Shown: positions 49,801 to 61,816 of the stretch, piece after piece
Position numbering within the stretch: position 1 is the first letter of the stretch
Layout of the letters: the number at the start of each line of letters is the position of its first letter
Origin: Acanthaster planci
Taxonomy: Eukaryota; Echinodermata; Asteroidea; Valvatida; Acanthasteridae
Assembly (NCBI RefSeq): GCF_001949145.1
Contig: NW_019091389.1
Span: 720,313 to 784,312, forward strand
Direction of reading: 5' to 3'
DNA: 64,000 nucleotides
Notes under the pieces: generated by a model
Seen by the model: only the letters and a program-made list of their open reading frames with translations
Told to the model about the DNA's origin: nothing
Database searches by the model: none
Made by a program: the position numbers and the translations under genes

Positions 49801-49854
49801 ATGCTACGAAGTTCCGGAATAAAAAACATGCTACGAAGTTCCGGAATAAAAAAC
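49801..49854 (+). repeat. Perfect 27-base tandem duplication
   Basis: The unit ATGCTACGAAGTTCCGGAAT followed by AAAAAAC occurs twice back to back without a mismatch (49801-49827 and 49828-49854). The absence of divergence implies a recent origin. Confidence 0.95.
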
Positions 49855-51695
49855 GTCGGAACCATACTGAGCAATTCGCTCCTCCCTTGTTATCTCTAGG
49901 CCCTAAATGTAACATAGTCATCACGGCCCAGCATGAACTGCATGCCATGTGAGGCATGTCTGATGGTTAGATTTGAAAGCAAATCCATGCACTGATCTTG
50001 GTTCTTACAAATAATTTTAAACGAGAACAGCGGTGGGAGGGGGAGGGGTTATTCAAGAATTCCTGAGGTTTGTAGAAAAGACTCGCCGTATTTTCAACAT
50101 GGTTTTCATACTGGTAAATGTGTGCGTTGACAGTGATTGGAAAAGAATGAAAACAAACAGCCAAACCAAGGTGCCACTGTTAAACTCAAAATCAGCCTTT
50201 CTTCAACCATGAATGATTAATTTAAAGTTAACGCGTACAATTTAATCGTCTCGTGACAGTAATTGAATACAGTCCGTACAAAGGTCAATTTTGCGTTGTG
50301 TTTCGAGGAGAAACAAACAGACAAAAAGTAACCGTGCAACTTGGACCTGATTTCTCCAATCGATGGGATTTCTTCGTCGGTGCTCACGCAATTACTTCAA
50401 TCGAACTCGAGATGGGCCCTCACGCGTAGGTATCTACCGGGGGGGACCTCTGAAGGACGCATTTCGTGTGAGACAAAATCGCACACCTGCAGATTCGGCG
50501 AGTTAGAAAAACGCAAGTCGGCAGATGGTAGGGGTGATTCGATCACTATCTGGCAGACTAACCGACAGAAGACGCCAGAGGTTCATCGTTAGAGCATGAA
50601 AACAAAGCAAACACTAACTCTTAAAATAGCCAAGAGAGAAATTCCCCCCCAAAAAATCGAGATCGACGTCAAGATGAGGGCGCACCATACATATCTTGTT
50701 GCCACGTCCCGAGAGGAAAGTGTTAAGTCAAAAGTCAACGCGGTGCAATTTAAAACCGTGCAAGAGAAAAAAAAACACAATTTATGTGGTAAAATTCTTA
50801 AAAATGAGCTGCAATATAAAGACTGAAAATGCTACGCTAAAAAGAATGTGTTCTCGTTTTAAATCATTAAACATAGCTGCTTTTTTAGTCATAGTGTCAT
50901 GTGGTTTGATTCAAAGGGTCGCGTTCCTTGCATGAACAGATTAAACATTGTGGAATTGCCAGAACACGATGCATTTGAAATCAATTAGTGAAAACTGTTC
51001 TTCAAATAAGAATCTTTGCGTCATACCCCACCATTGACAAAAAGAAGAAAAACCAAACGGCATACTGAATTAAATTTGAAAAATCTAAGCTTACAAACTT
51101 AAAAGGAAATAAGTGGTGTTGTCAAACGATTCCGAAAAAAGGCATAACTAAAATGAATAGAGACATGATAACCATTCAACAAAGACACACGTAGGTCTAT
51201 ACTCTGAATTTTAAATTAACAAAAAGGAAATTCTACGAGTAGTGCATTGCGCTGTAGTTTGGACATCATGTATCGAGAAACGCATTGGCCAAGAATGCCA
51301 GAGCTTTTAGCATCACACAATAGAGAACACGTTCTAATTTTATCCGTCCTTTTCCATAAATCTCTTCGAATTCCGACTGGCACAATGATTCCAGCATGTC
51401 CACGATTAGGCAGGCAATCTTCCTTTTGGGTTGAACAGCAAGAGAGACTCCAAACGCATCATGCTGTCGTATCTCAACATTAAAATGCACCGGAAGAATG
51501 AAAGTCACTCTGCTGCATGACCACTCATTCAACAAGATACCATACCATATTGATTCAGCGTCACTGTTTGTTTTGACAGTAATACCCAGAAATCAAATCT
51601 ATTTTCGTCTTTCATGGAAAAAATAAAAATAACAATGTATCGGATGCAAACACTACTTGTGTTTCTGCAAAGTGACACTCGTTGTATATATTCAT

Positions 51696-51738
51696 TACTT
51701 TGCTTTCTTTGCTTACTTTGCTTTCCATTTGCTTTCTT
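51696..51738 (+). repeat. Short imperfect tandem of TTACTTTGCTTTC units
   Basis: TTACTTTGCTTTCTTTGC is followed by TTACTTTGCTTTCCATTTGC and then TTTC: a pyrimidine-rich 18-base repeat in about two and a half copies. Confidence 0.7.
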
Positions 51739-54700
51739 GGGTACATGAAATAATTTTACAATGTTCGATTTTCAATTTCGGTGTATTTAGTTATCTTTTC
51801 CCAACAAGTTTTGGCACTTGATAAAATGAAATTGAAGATAAAGATATACAGATTAAATTTTAAGGTAGTTACTAATGAAACTGCACCTAAATATGCCTTT
51901 CAATGGGGGGGGGTATTTGTGATAGCTCAGGATCGGTTTCGAATTGACTCAAATCATTTCCGCTCAAGGGTCGATACGTTCGCACGCACAAAAACGATAA
52001 GGTCACAGCCGAGATGTCATAGGATTGTAGAATCAAAGATCGAGGACATTTAAAGCTAATCGGCTGCCCTCCCCCATTGGACACAAATTACTGGTCGTGG
52101 GTCCTGGACAGAAATTCGAAAGAGAGAAGAAAATGTCAGCCTATGGCAAGCATAATCATCGGCGGGTAGTCTTTGATTACAGCACCATAACGACACCCAA
52201 ACCGCACATCGTCGGCGCGTCAGTACAATCGATGCACGGTCCGCACTCAGTCACAAACATATGTCACTTCGTTCGGCCATACGAGAGACACGACGAGTAG
52301 GTCCTGGCAAATTCGTGTATTCGTATTATGACATATTTAACTGCCGCTTCTTGTTGGCTGTATAGCATTTCGTGGTTGGTTCGGAGACGTACCGACTAGG
52401 ACTTCGGCTGGGGTCGTTCCAATTAGTAACGCATTGACTTGTATTTGGATTGAAAGACCTTAAATGGGGTAACTGTAATACCAACGAGTGATATACTTTG
52501 GTCAATACACACATCTTCCGTCTCCCTAGCACATCGATACCCAGTGCCCTAATAACTTTCTTTCGATAAAAAGTAGAGTGGTTGCCAAGACAGACATCAC
52601 AGGGCAATAAGGCGTCAAATAAGCGCTCATTTCTTGTTTATAGTGCGATAGCAGCCTGCTGGGCTGTGATACGTGAGTCCTATGGAAACAGTCATCGTGA
52701 ATATGAGCCCCCCCTGTGTCTGTCTGGTGTAAATCCGTTCCATAAAACCCATCTATACTTCTATTGCTTCGGGTGGTGAAATCAAGGCCCCCCAGCCATT
52801 TCCACTTTGTATTTTGCGAATTTTCGTGAGGCTCTCCCAAGCTAACACCTGAGCTTCAAGCACTCTGGAGATATTGAGAGAACACGGCCATGCATTTTCA
52901 AGTGCTTAGGGGGGCTTGTCGTGTTTGAGAGGTCGCCCCGCGCATATTTATGGCGTAATGACGATGTTGCTGGTGGGTTCCATTACGCCTAAAGAACATC
53001 CTTCTGCCCACAGAGTACAGGGAAGAATTCTCCCCGTCCAACCCTAGCGCTCAGATCGGTGATTCAAGAGGTCGACCGGGGAAGTCCATTTGCATGAAAC
53101 CGATTTGGACAAAAGGGACACTATAACGGTCTCAAGAGCTCCACATTAGCGTTAAAGTGTGTCAGAATTAAAAAACCAAGAAAAATGACTGGGAAACAGA
53201 AACATATCTCTTAACGGCTGCAAGACAAGATGGCGCCTTTTAGTTGTGTACTGATTTTCTGACAACGCAAGGCACGTTAGATCACAGAGGACACATGGCT
53301 TATTTGTGGTGCATAAGCAAAGGATACTGTTGCTGGCTAAATGTGATTACTTCCGAACGATTTGATGCAGCCGAACGTTTCCATCGCTCCATTTCTGGGT
53401 TGAGGCGTGACCAAATCACGAGTCTGGCAGGCTGAAGCTAAGGGAGCAAACGAGACGTGCACTAAAACAGGAACATAGGAATTCTCTGTGCTTTCCATGC
53501 AGACAACCGTTGCGAACAAGTTGCACTTTTTTGGGGGGTGGACTTATTCATTGTTATTTTTTCGTGATTATAGCCCAGTTCTGAGCAAATTTAAACCACC
53601 ACATTCCCATGTAGTCGAGACTGTTTAGAGTAAAAGAAGAAATAGCCCGCAGAAAAACGCGAGAAACGCCACCCCAATCAACGTGCGCATTTCTGCCTGA
53701 CGTTGTTAAACTATGTCTTTGGCGGACAACATACCTTTGCTGAGTGGTCAAACTCTGAAATGTATCTCAAAGTGACAGTTTCTTTTTGGATGTTTATGCA
53801 GGCGGTCATAAGTGCCGAACAAATCGAATTTCGAGACTATTCCATCTGACCACTCCATGTCAATCTGAATGGAGGAGTGAGGGAACTTGACAGCATTTTT
53901 TCCACTTTCAATGTTTCTTGGTACGATCGCGCACGTGCCTCTAAAATGTCAAGCCCGTAGCAGTCCACGTATCGGTGCGCGTGTTTTTGCAGTTGTTTGA
54001 ACATTGCCATTTAATTAAAGCCCAAACGACAGGGTGCAAAGTCATATCATATTTTAAACAACACGTGACACAGGGGGGTCGTGTCATTCATTTCTGTTGC
54101 CAGTGGCACTCTTCAAGAGCACTGGGCCCTCACCGTTGGCAACCCAATGCCACACGCGGACAGAAGACACGGGACCACAGTACTTTTTTCTCCATCCACG
54201 GTAAAGGGTCAACATCAATTCGGGTTTTAAGTTGATAAAGAAAAGAAAAATACACAGGCAAACGAGGTGCGACAACCAGCGCACCGTCTACAGGGAAGGA
54301 AAGTACAAAGTACAGTTAATTTTCGAGAGACAGGGAGAAAAAATGGGAGATATGTTCTGAGTATACAGGCCGACAGCTGAGAAAAACTGATTTGCAAATT
54401 AAACGCGGCATAAGGTGAAAGCGTCAAAAATGGAAGCCGCCCAACTCCCGTAACAAATCTGGAATTCCCTAGGCGACACGCGCGTCCGTAGTTCAAACTC
54501 AATCCGCGGGAAACTAGAAAGAGTGTCGGTGGCTAAAAAACATATTATTGCATTATGCAAATGTGTGGCACGGCACAGCAAGGTTGTGCGAGATAATTAG
54601 GATACCTCAAATCGAATTGGAGCGAGGGCCGAGAGCTTTTATAGGCTAGTCAACGGAAAAAGCAAGTCGTGCATGCTGGTGCCAGCATGTTCGTGCTTTG

Positions 54701-54848
54701 CGCCTGTATTGTGTACATTTCCTGGGCGCCAAAATGAACGATCGCTTAAGACGATCGTGGGTTCACAAGAAGGCGGAATAAAAGGAACCCAATGACAAGG
54801 ACAGACGGGAACATAAGAGAAGCCGTGAAGGGTGGGGGGATGACTTAC

Positions 54849-55587
54849 TTCTCGCTTTCGGTCTGATCTCTTCCTCCAACAATGTTAGGTAATCCTTGCT
54901 CCCGTATATGGCTTCTTCAAAATCGTCATGAGTTGATTGAAAACCGTAGTCCTGAAGCACACGGTATATAGATCCCATCGCAAAGTAACAATCGCGCAAG
55001 GGGGCCTCCTCCTTGCGGTACACCAGAAACGTGTGATTCCAGTCGAACCGCAAAAAGAAATCGCGCACCGCCTCGCCCATCTTCTTGTAAGGCGCCTGGG
55101 TCCTGGTTATTGTCGGGTGGTACTCATCATACCTAAAGCCCATGGCCATGGCTGCACCGGTCACCATGGGCACTTGCCGGAACCCAAGGAATCGGCTCAC
55201 CTGGCTGGCAGTGAACTCGCAGGCAGGCCCAAAGAAAACGTCCGCTCCTTCGTCCAGCCAGTGCACGAGGGCGGCATTAAGGGCGAAAGACGGCTCGCAA
55301 CGCGTTTCCCCGTACAGACGGGTGAGGTTGTGATTTGGTAGGAGCTCCGGGTACCTCCGCAAAGCCATGTCGATGGCCGGCATGGCCATTTGCTTGAAGT
55401 AGGGAAGGTTTCGATCCGGGAGCAGCTTGGACACAGGGTAGCTAGGAAGCAAGATCGACACAGTCAAGCTAGTTCGAAGGGAGTCATTTTCCTTCTCATG
55501 CGGCTGACATTGCCTTAGCAAGTATACTCGTGTAGGTAATGATAACAAGACGACGGTCCGTATCAACATCTTTAAATCGATCTCCAT
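54849..55587 (-). CDS. NPR-type receptor, first coding exon, copy B
   Basis: This exon encodes the signal peptide and membrane-distal half of a natriuretic-peptide-receptor-like extracellular domain (ANF-receptor fold), which would bind a peptide ligand outside the cell. The ATG at 55587 has a good Kozak context (A at -3, G at +4) and an in-frame TGA 57 bases upstream, which supports this start. Residues 7-25 are hydrophobic (signal peptide). Family landmarks are LPYFKQM and DMAL (61-76), FFGPACEF (118-125), WNHT (183-186) and RDCYF (198-202). Cys97, Cys123 and Cys200 are spaced 26 and 77 apart, matching the family's first disulfide and the half-cystine of the second. N-glycosylation sequons lie at Asn34, Asn87 and Asn184. 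The exon ends with GCG AGA A and donor GTAAGTCA (phase 1) after 246 codons plus one base. It is clearly homologous to copy A at 32869-33637 but well diverged. Gene identity within the family (cyclase type or clearance type) cannot be told from this domain. Confidence 0.92.
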
Positions 55588-56523
55588 CTTCCCAACAAAA
55601 AAATTGGGTGACTCCTCTACAAGCCTCTCACCTCGTAGAAATCATCGATGGCCGTACAGTATTCCACACCTATCGGTATACGTCCACACTTCTGCCAGAC
55701 ACGAAACGTCATAGTTGTTTCATGACGGAAACATGCACTGGCGTACCGAGCTGGCGACGCACGTATAGCGCGGCTGTAAAAAAGAAACTCTGTGAGTTGA
55801 GTTCTGAAGTGATCTATTCAGGCGCGTAGATCAACACACGACGGAAGGACAAGGCAGCGATGCCTGAGAGTTCAAAGTGTAAATTGATAAAAAATTAAAA
55901 TTGTGAAGCACGCGGAGGCCGGTTCACCTGTTCATGGCATCAGGTATTCACCAGCAAGCAAGCCGCCCGAGAGATCAGCCGGAGTGGCAGTCTATGGTAG
56001 ACGAGTACTTTCAGTCGATGACCAGTCCTTGTAGAATACCACAAAAAATACCCGAGGACAAATCACTTCAAATAAGAAGCAGCGCATTGGAGATTACGGC
56101 TGAGCGCTGAGGACACGTTCGGGAACGTTTTGCTCCAAAAACACACAGGGGCGATTGGCGGTTATAAGCCCTGGCCGTTCCGGTGCTACGGTCGGCGGAT
56201 AAGTCAAAATCCCTCCACGGGAATTTAGGGACAAACGGGTGACATGCGCGAATACCTCCTCCGGTGCGACCTAGCTCCCTTTTTTTCACTTTCCTTATTA
56301 ATGCAGGAAGGACAACCAATGATGTCTGCGAGTCCCAGACATAATTCATGCGGGTTTAGCTGGGCCGCCTGGAGCGCCACCGGTGTGCGTTTTCTCGGTG
56401 AGGTCCAAGTGTGCCGCCAACGTCGATGGTCGACAAATAACGAAATAATGATAGTTGATCGACTCGACAATAATATGGGCATGGCAGCACGTACGTGATT
56501 TGTTCAGGTCGGCCACTCCTGGC

Positions 56524-56565
56524 AAAAAAAAAAAAGAAAAAAAAAAAGAAAAAGAAAACGAAAAC
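56524..56565. repeat. A-rich purine tract
   Basis: Runs of A are interrupted by single G residues (about 12 A, G, 11 A, G, and so on), then AAAACGAAAACCC. It accounts for the long low-complexity open frames on both strands here. Confidence 0.9.
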
Positions 56566-57212
56566 CCAACACCGTACATTTCCGCTTTCAGCAAGGACGG
56601 CACACGGCAAATACTGGCGCGTATAATTACGATTCCGTCACTGAAATGTAATGACAGCCCCGGTAAACTGAGCACTGTGACCGAACCACTCACGATCGGG
56701 CTGGGCATTTCTGTATATATTTAGCCTTGCCATCTTTTGTTGAGAGATGTGCCCCTGACAATGCCACAGATCTTAATGGATTTGGCAGGTATTTTCAGCG
56801 GTTTGCAAGAAGTAATTTTGCTCAAACATGTCGCTTCCAAGCACTCAAGAGGTAATCTCATTGTTTACTATGCCTGCAAATGGAATAATTTCATGGCATG
56901 TATTTTCAACGCGAGAACCGATAGTTTGACCCCCCTTAATTTAATGTGGCGCGGTGCACGAAGTCTTAACTTAAGGAAACGGTGATTCGCTCACAGTACT
57001 CCAAGTCGTTAATGGGGCTCATAAACAGCAGCACGTACAGAGAACCCACGAACGATAACCTCTTTTCGTTATTATGAGAAAGAGTACGGTTTGTGAATCA
57101 TGGATGACTGTCCGTCAAAACCCCAAAGATCAGGATCCACAAGCTCTTGGCTTAATATATATTTCGTAGTGTGACCGCCGTTTTTGAGCTTCTATACAGG
57201 GATGCGCGTCAC

Positions 57213-57290
57213 GGTTTTTCAATGGCTCCATACCATGTGAAAGGCATGATCATCGAGTACCAAGTGCACGGGAGCCATTCCAAAGTGACC
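57213..57290 (+). repeat. Diverged paired segment, copy 1
   Basis: This segment aligns without gaps to 59501-59578. By hand count 53 of 78 bases are identical, with the best block around TTTTCAATGGCTCCATACCA. In both copies the same frame is open and gives FSM-x-P-x-HVKG-x-I, then a YQ dipeptide six residues further on. A good pyrimidine tract ending TATACAG lies just before copy 1. It may be a pair of duplicated exons, or a fragment of a dispersed repeat. The family was not recognised. Confidence 0.4.
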
Positions 57291-59500
57291 TACATGACCG
57301 AGTCTCTTGCAACTTCAATGCTAAACCGGGTTAATTACAGGTGTAAAAAGACCCCAAAGATGGATGCATACCACAAAGCGTCATCAACTTCAGAAAAACG
57401 CTTCTCCCTAGTATCACTTGGGAAGGTAACACACTGCAGTAACCGCATTAACTGAATAAAATGCGGCTAGAGGAGAACGCTGTATGTAGCATCATCAGGA
57501 AAATATATCGGCAACGTTAAAGGATGAGATGGAGATAGGTGGGTCTGACTGAAATTACCACACAAAAAGTAATGAAATCGGTAACTTTTTTCGAACGTGC
57601 CGCGCACGTCTGGATAAGCTCCGCCCCCTCGACCGGCAGTGTGCGTCAGCAGACTCAGCTTGCGTTCAGTCGTAAATGATGGATCAAGAAGAGAAGGTTT
57701 TTTTCCAATCTGTATGTGCAAAAGCGAATACAACTACCCCTCCCCTTTCACACATTCCACGGCATGCATCTTCATGTTTCTTCCAGCAATCCAGGGTCTG
57801 CTTCACACAAGGGAGGAATGGACACATTCTCTTAACAGACTTTCTTGAACACGATCGACCAAATATTAGCCTCCCGCGGGTACAATATTCCAATAAACTA
57901 ACCGTCGCCAACGGTGAAAATCACAGTCGAATTATCATCCAGCTGTGTGTCCATACAATGAGAAGAGACATCGATCACTCAGTGGGGTCCAGTCTTCAGC
58001 GATCTCACTAACCAAATTAGTCGCGTGACAAATGAGCGCAGGACAAAGTTAATGAACCCCACCAGCGGGCATCTTCAGAGCAAAGGGCGCCAAAAACAGA
58101 TCATTTGTTTTACCTTGTCTGGTTGCACCGGAACTTTAAATACACTCGGTTCATCCTCCTGCCGACAGTCCAACATATGCTTACCACACTACTTCAGACA
58201 CGAATAGAATACCTTCCCCCGTCTTGTAAAACGTACAAAAGCTCATAAGTGTTTCACAGCTGTTTTTCAGTAAAACTATGATATTTGTTGAAAACTTGTA
58301 AACACTCAGTGCCCAATTCCACTGACTGGTGGTAATGTCTCGGCAATTAAACAGCTACCTTTGTGGATGGACAGAGTTCACTGAGAGGACCCCTTGTGTG
58401 ACGAAAAGTTGATGACAACGTCTGCGGGGTTGGCGTACCATACACAGACTTGCGATTCATCCAATCACAAGTCATCGCAAGCCGATCGCAAGCTGCTCAC
58501 GAGCTGTGCAAGTTAACCGTGGCATGGTCCAAGGCGTTCTGTAACATGGTCACCTCTTGTTAGTTCTTAGATTACTTCAGACTGACAAGTAAGAGACTTA
58601 TGATTGACTGCAAGACAATTTTCGGCCGACAAAGCCTTTTGAGGCAAATTACACCCCCCCCCCTTGCCTCTAGGAGGGAGAGTATTAATTCCATGTAAAG
58701 TAAGCCGGTTACAACTTCTGGGGAGCTTACTGACAAACCTCTGCTCAAAACTGTCACTACCCCCTTTAAACTCCGCAAAGAGCGAACAACTATAGTTTGT
58801 TTTATGAAATTCCAGGACCCTAACTGTACATCGATTACTGGTAGGAAGTTGAAATGCCATGCAGGCGGCAGAGGATACTCAGGGAGGATGGAATTGTGAG
58901 GTACTCTTAGGTGTGGGCTGTGTGGGCTCGATGGCGTCATTAATGATTAACGCTCCCGTACAAAAGTTGCGAAATATACCTCTATAAATATTCACAAATG
59001 TTTGGGTATTAACGGAAGGCCGTGTCACCTTGCATGCAGATCGCGTATGATCCCGGTACCTGCCGTGTTTGATGTACGCGGCTCTGCGCAAATATTTGCC
59101 CAAGCCTTGCGTGTTGCTTTTAATCAACTGCTTTTCTTTTGAGGTATTGTGGAGGGTCTTGCTTGCCCTGGCAAGCGATCTGTATATTATGACTCTTTGA
59201 CTGACTGAATGTTTCCCCTCTATAGGCCTGTACTTTGGCAGATCGACTGTAGATCCAGCAGGATCTGTACTTTTGAAACAGTGCATAATGCGTAATGCAC
59301 TATGGTTGTTTGTTTAAAGTGCAGGAGAGAAACCTAACAAAACAGATAGAGACTTCCTTGAAGAGTACCAGCCTCGCAAGTTGGCTTCCGCATACACCAT
59401 AATTTTATCTCCAACTCCGAAGAGCCCTCGTGCCTCAGTTCTGTGTCTTTTATTTCAAATTATAGGCCAATCCCAGGAGGCGCAAAAAGGATTGCACTTC

Positions 59501-59578
59501 ATGTTTTCAATGGTTCCTTGCCATGTTAAAGGAACTATTACCAAGTACCAGCTGCAAGGGGTCTATACAGCGGTGACA
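59501..59578 (+). repeat. Diverged paired segment, copy 2
   Basis: Partner of 57213-57290 in the same orientation, 2.3 kb away. The frame gives FSMVPCHVKGTITKYQLQG. An acceptor-like TTTTATTTCAAATTATAG lies about 38 bases upstream. In both copies similarity drops just before a shared GTGAC, which could be a donor site but is not a strong one. Confidence 0.4.
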
Positions 59579-60954
59579 CCACGCGTACACGGCATTCTTT
59601 AAAGTTGGGGCGCGCGAGCATTTTGGTAAAGAAATGTGACACCTCATTGGTTGAAGAGTCTCATTGCAGAACATGTTTTAGCTCGTCCCAACCGCCCTTA
59701 GCCTGTATACAGGGCGCGGGGAAAGGGCAAATGTCTCTTGCAAAATTTGGTAAAGGAAATGTGTCACAGCAACCGACGCACAAAGCAATTCAATTCACCT
59801 GCTGTCCTGATCCACGCATGGGCATAAGGCTAAGTGCGCACTTAGAAGTGACGACCCACGTGATTGTTTGAATGAACTTCGTCCAATGAGTGTTCGACAA
59901 AAATTAACGTGAAACATTTGCCCTTACCAGCGTCCTGTGTGTGGGGTGCCAGCAGAATCGTAGTCATGACTCCATCGACTAGTTGTCGAATTGGTCTGTA
60001 TTCAGTGTATTGAATTGAGCAGAGTTTGTATGGTCACAAAGGCCCGCAGAACGTCTTTTCAAGCCGATGCAAAGTGATAGCCTAACATCTCGATTCACCT
60101 ACAGGCGATATACCGTTGTAACTAAGTCTTATTCCTCGTTCTTGATTCTTTCTTTTCAACGGAAAAAAGCAGGGCAAACTGGCTCATTTTGTTAAACTAA
60201 TTGGATCAGCAAACGAATACAGAAAAGGAGTTTTGACGTCCACTAGTGTATAGAATGCCACTGTGACAACCGTCAGTCTTTTTTACCTGATTAACACGAA
60301 GTGCGGGAAGCGATCACTGGGAACATTATATACGATGTGTGCCAGCTTTCCTCCAGTATGAATGGAAATTGCTTTTGCTAGATGCCTTGCGTCCGACCTT
60401 CTGTGAACCGAGCAAAGGTGGTTGTTACACGGCCGCTGGACAGCACACCCGAGGAGGAACCCTTCCTTAATTGGCCGTCATGCCTCGGTGAGAGAGAGAG
60501 GGGGGGGGAGGAATTTCCCTCCTGTTTATCAGCTCCTACACGGCAGTGTGTGCGGAATTATTAAAACTGTGAGTCAAAACAAAGTCCTGCACGTGCCAAT
60601 ATCCGGCCAGGCTCAAATGCGCGAGGAATGGAGAGAGGACATAAGGTGCATTCAAGGAGCTTCCACGAGTTGATTCGGATTAAACCTAGTCCCTACGGTC
60701 ACTTTCGCTTGCCGACACGCAGGTCAGGATTACCTCTTGGTAGATACTTGAGTGCACCCGTTGACAGCATTAGACAGTGAATAAAAGAAAAAGAATTCTC
60801 CAACTCGTAGAGCTATATATAAAAACTTCAAATAGTTATACAACTGCAACGAATCAGGAAAAAATTGACAGGAAAAAATAAAACAAAAACAACCCCCCCA
60901 AAAAACCCCACCACCCTCAGCTACTTTGATCTATGCTTTGATTCCAATGTCGAG

Positions 60955-60985
60955 CAACAACAGCAACAACAACAACAACAACAAC
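60955..60985 (+). repeat. CAA microsatellite
   Basis: About ten CAA units with one CAG interruption. Confidence 0.95.
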
Positions 60986-61802
60986 GGGGAATTGGTTCCG
61001 CTTATTATCATGATGCCTTGCTCCGAGGCTTTAGAGGAAAATAGAATCAACACTGTCGAAACACGATAGTCGACATTTGTCCAAGATGGAATTTATCAAA
61101 GCATCGCGAGAATGTAAACTAATAATGGCCTCTGCACTGGCGATACTCCAATCTAATTAGTAATTTATATCCTCTGCAGCAAACCAAACTACCGTGACAG
61201 CTCCATTTGATTTATACCGCGTCATTTTGTCCATTCGTAGATCTTCTGCACTTAGCCAATTTAGCCGTTTTTATTGCCCAACTGACATACTCGATCACAT
61301 CATGATTCAGAAGCAACGAGAGCTCTCCATTTTCATTATATATCATCACCTCTAACTGAGGCTAAATCCGGAGGTAATATTTGCTATTCCTGAGCTATTT
61401 GCAAGCGCGGATCTAGAGGGGTGTCACCCCCACCAAAAAGATATTGGAAATGAAATAACAATAATTACAGTAATTCTAATAATTGTTACACTACTTGTAT
61501 AAAAGTAAGTGTATCAAAGTGTAATGCACTGCCTATGTGTCCACCTGTCCGCAACAAATCTGACGGGCCCTCCATCTACAAAAAATCCACGATCCGCCCC
61601 GATTTGGACGTAGAACCGTGGAAGTCTAGGTGGATTTTGTTGATTCAGATGTGATATCAGCCATTTCATCGCATTGCCATGGCAAGAATTCCAAGTTCTG
61701 CAGGGAAGGCACAGGTGTCCTTCAAAATAGTTATGTTCGATGAATGCGCGTGACGTGAACTTGTGCAGTGATGCAAGAACGGACGTCTTCGCTCTTAAAA
61801 TT

Positions 61803-61816
61803 GCGCCCCCTTGTGG
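61803..61816 (-). promoter_or_regulatory. CTCF-like motif
   Basis: On the minus strand the sequence is CCACAAGGGGGCGC, agreeing with 13 of 14 positions of the commonly cited bilaterian CTCF core CCASYAGRKGGCRS. Only the sequence match is seen; binding is an inference. Given that cephalochordates have CTCF, a boundary element upstream of the receptor exons is possible. Confidence 0.3.

Larger units (their letters stand above)
41121..54848. other. Region between assembly gap and NPR copy B
   Basis: No exon was recognised on either strand. If copy B splices leftward, this is part of its first intron (donor GTAAGTCA at 54848). It contains the second family 2 fold-back element (43639), a perfect 27-base duplication (49801), a homeodomain-site-rich block (46980-47320), a CG-rich stretch near 47990-48080 and a three-frame-open segment near 45523-45828. 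Confidence 0.5.

Noticed and set aside
50596-50826. Lys-rich 76-codon plus-strand frame
   Set aside because: A-rich composition explains the length and charge; no motif, splice border or homology seen.
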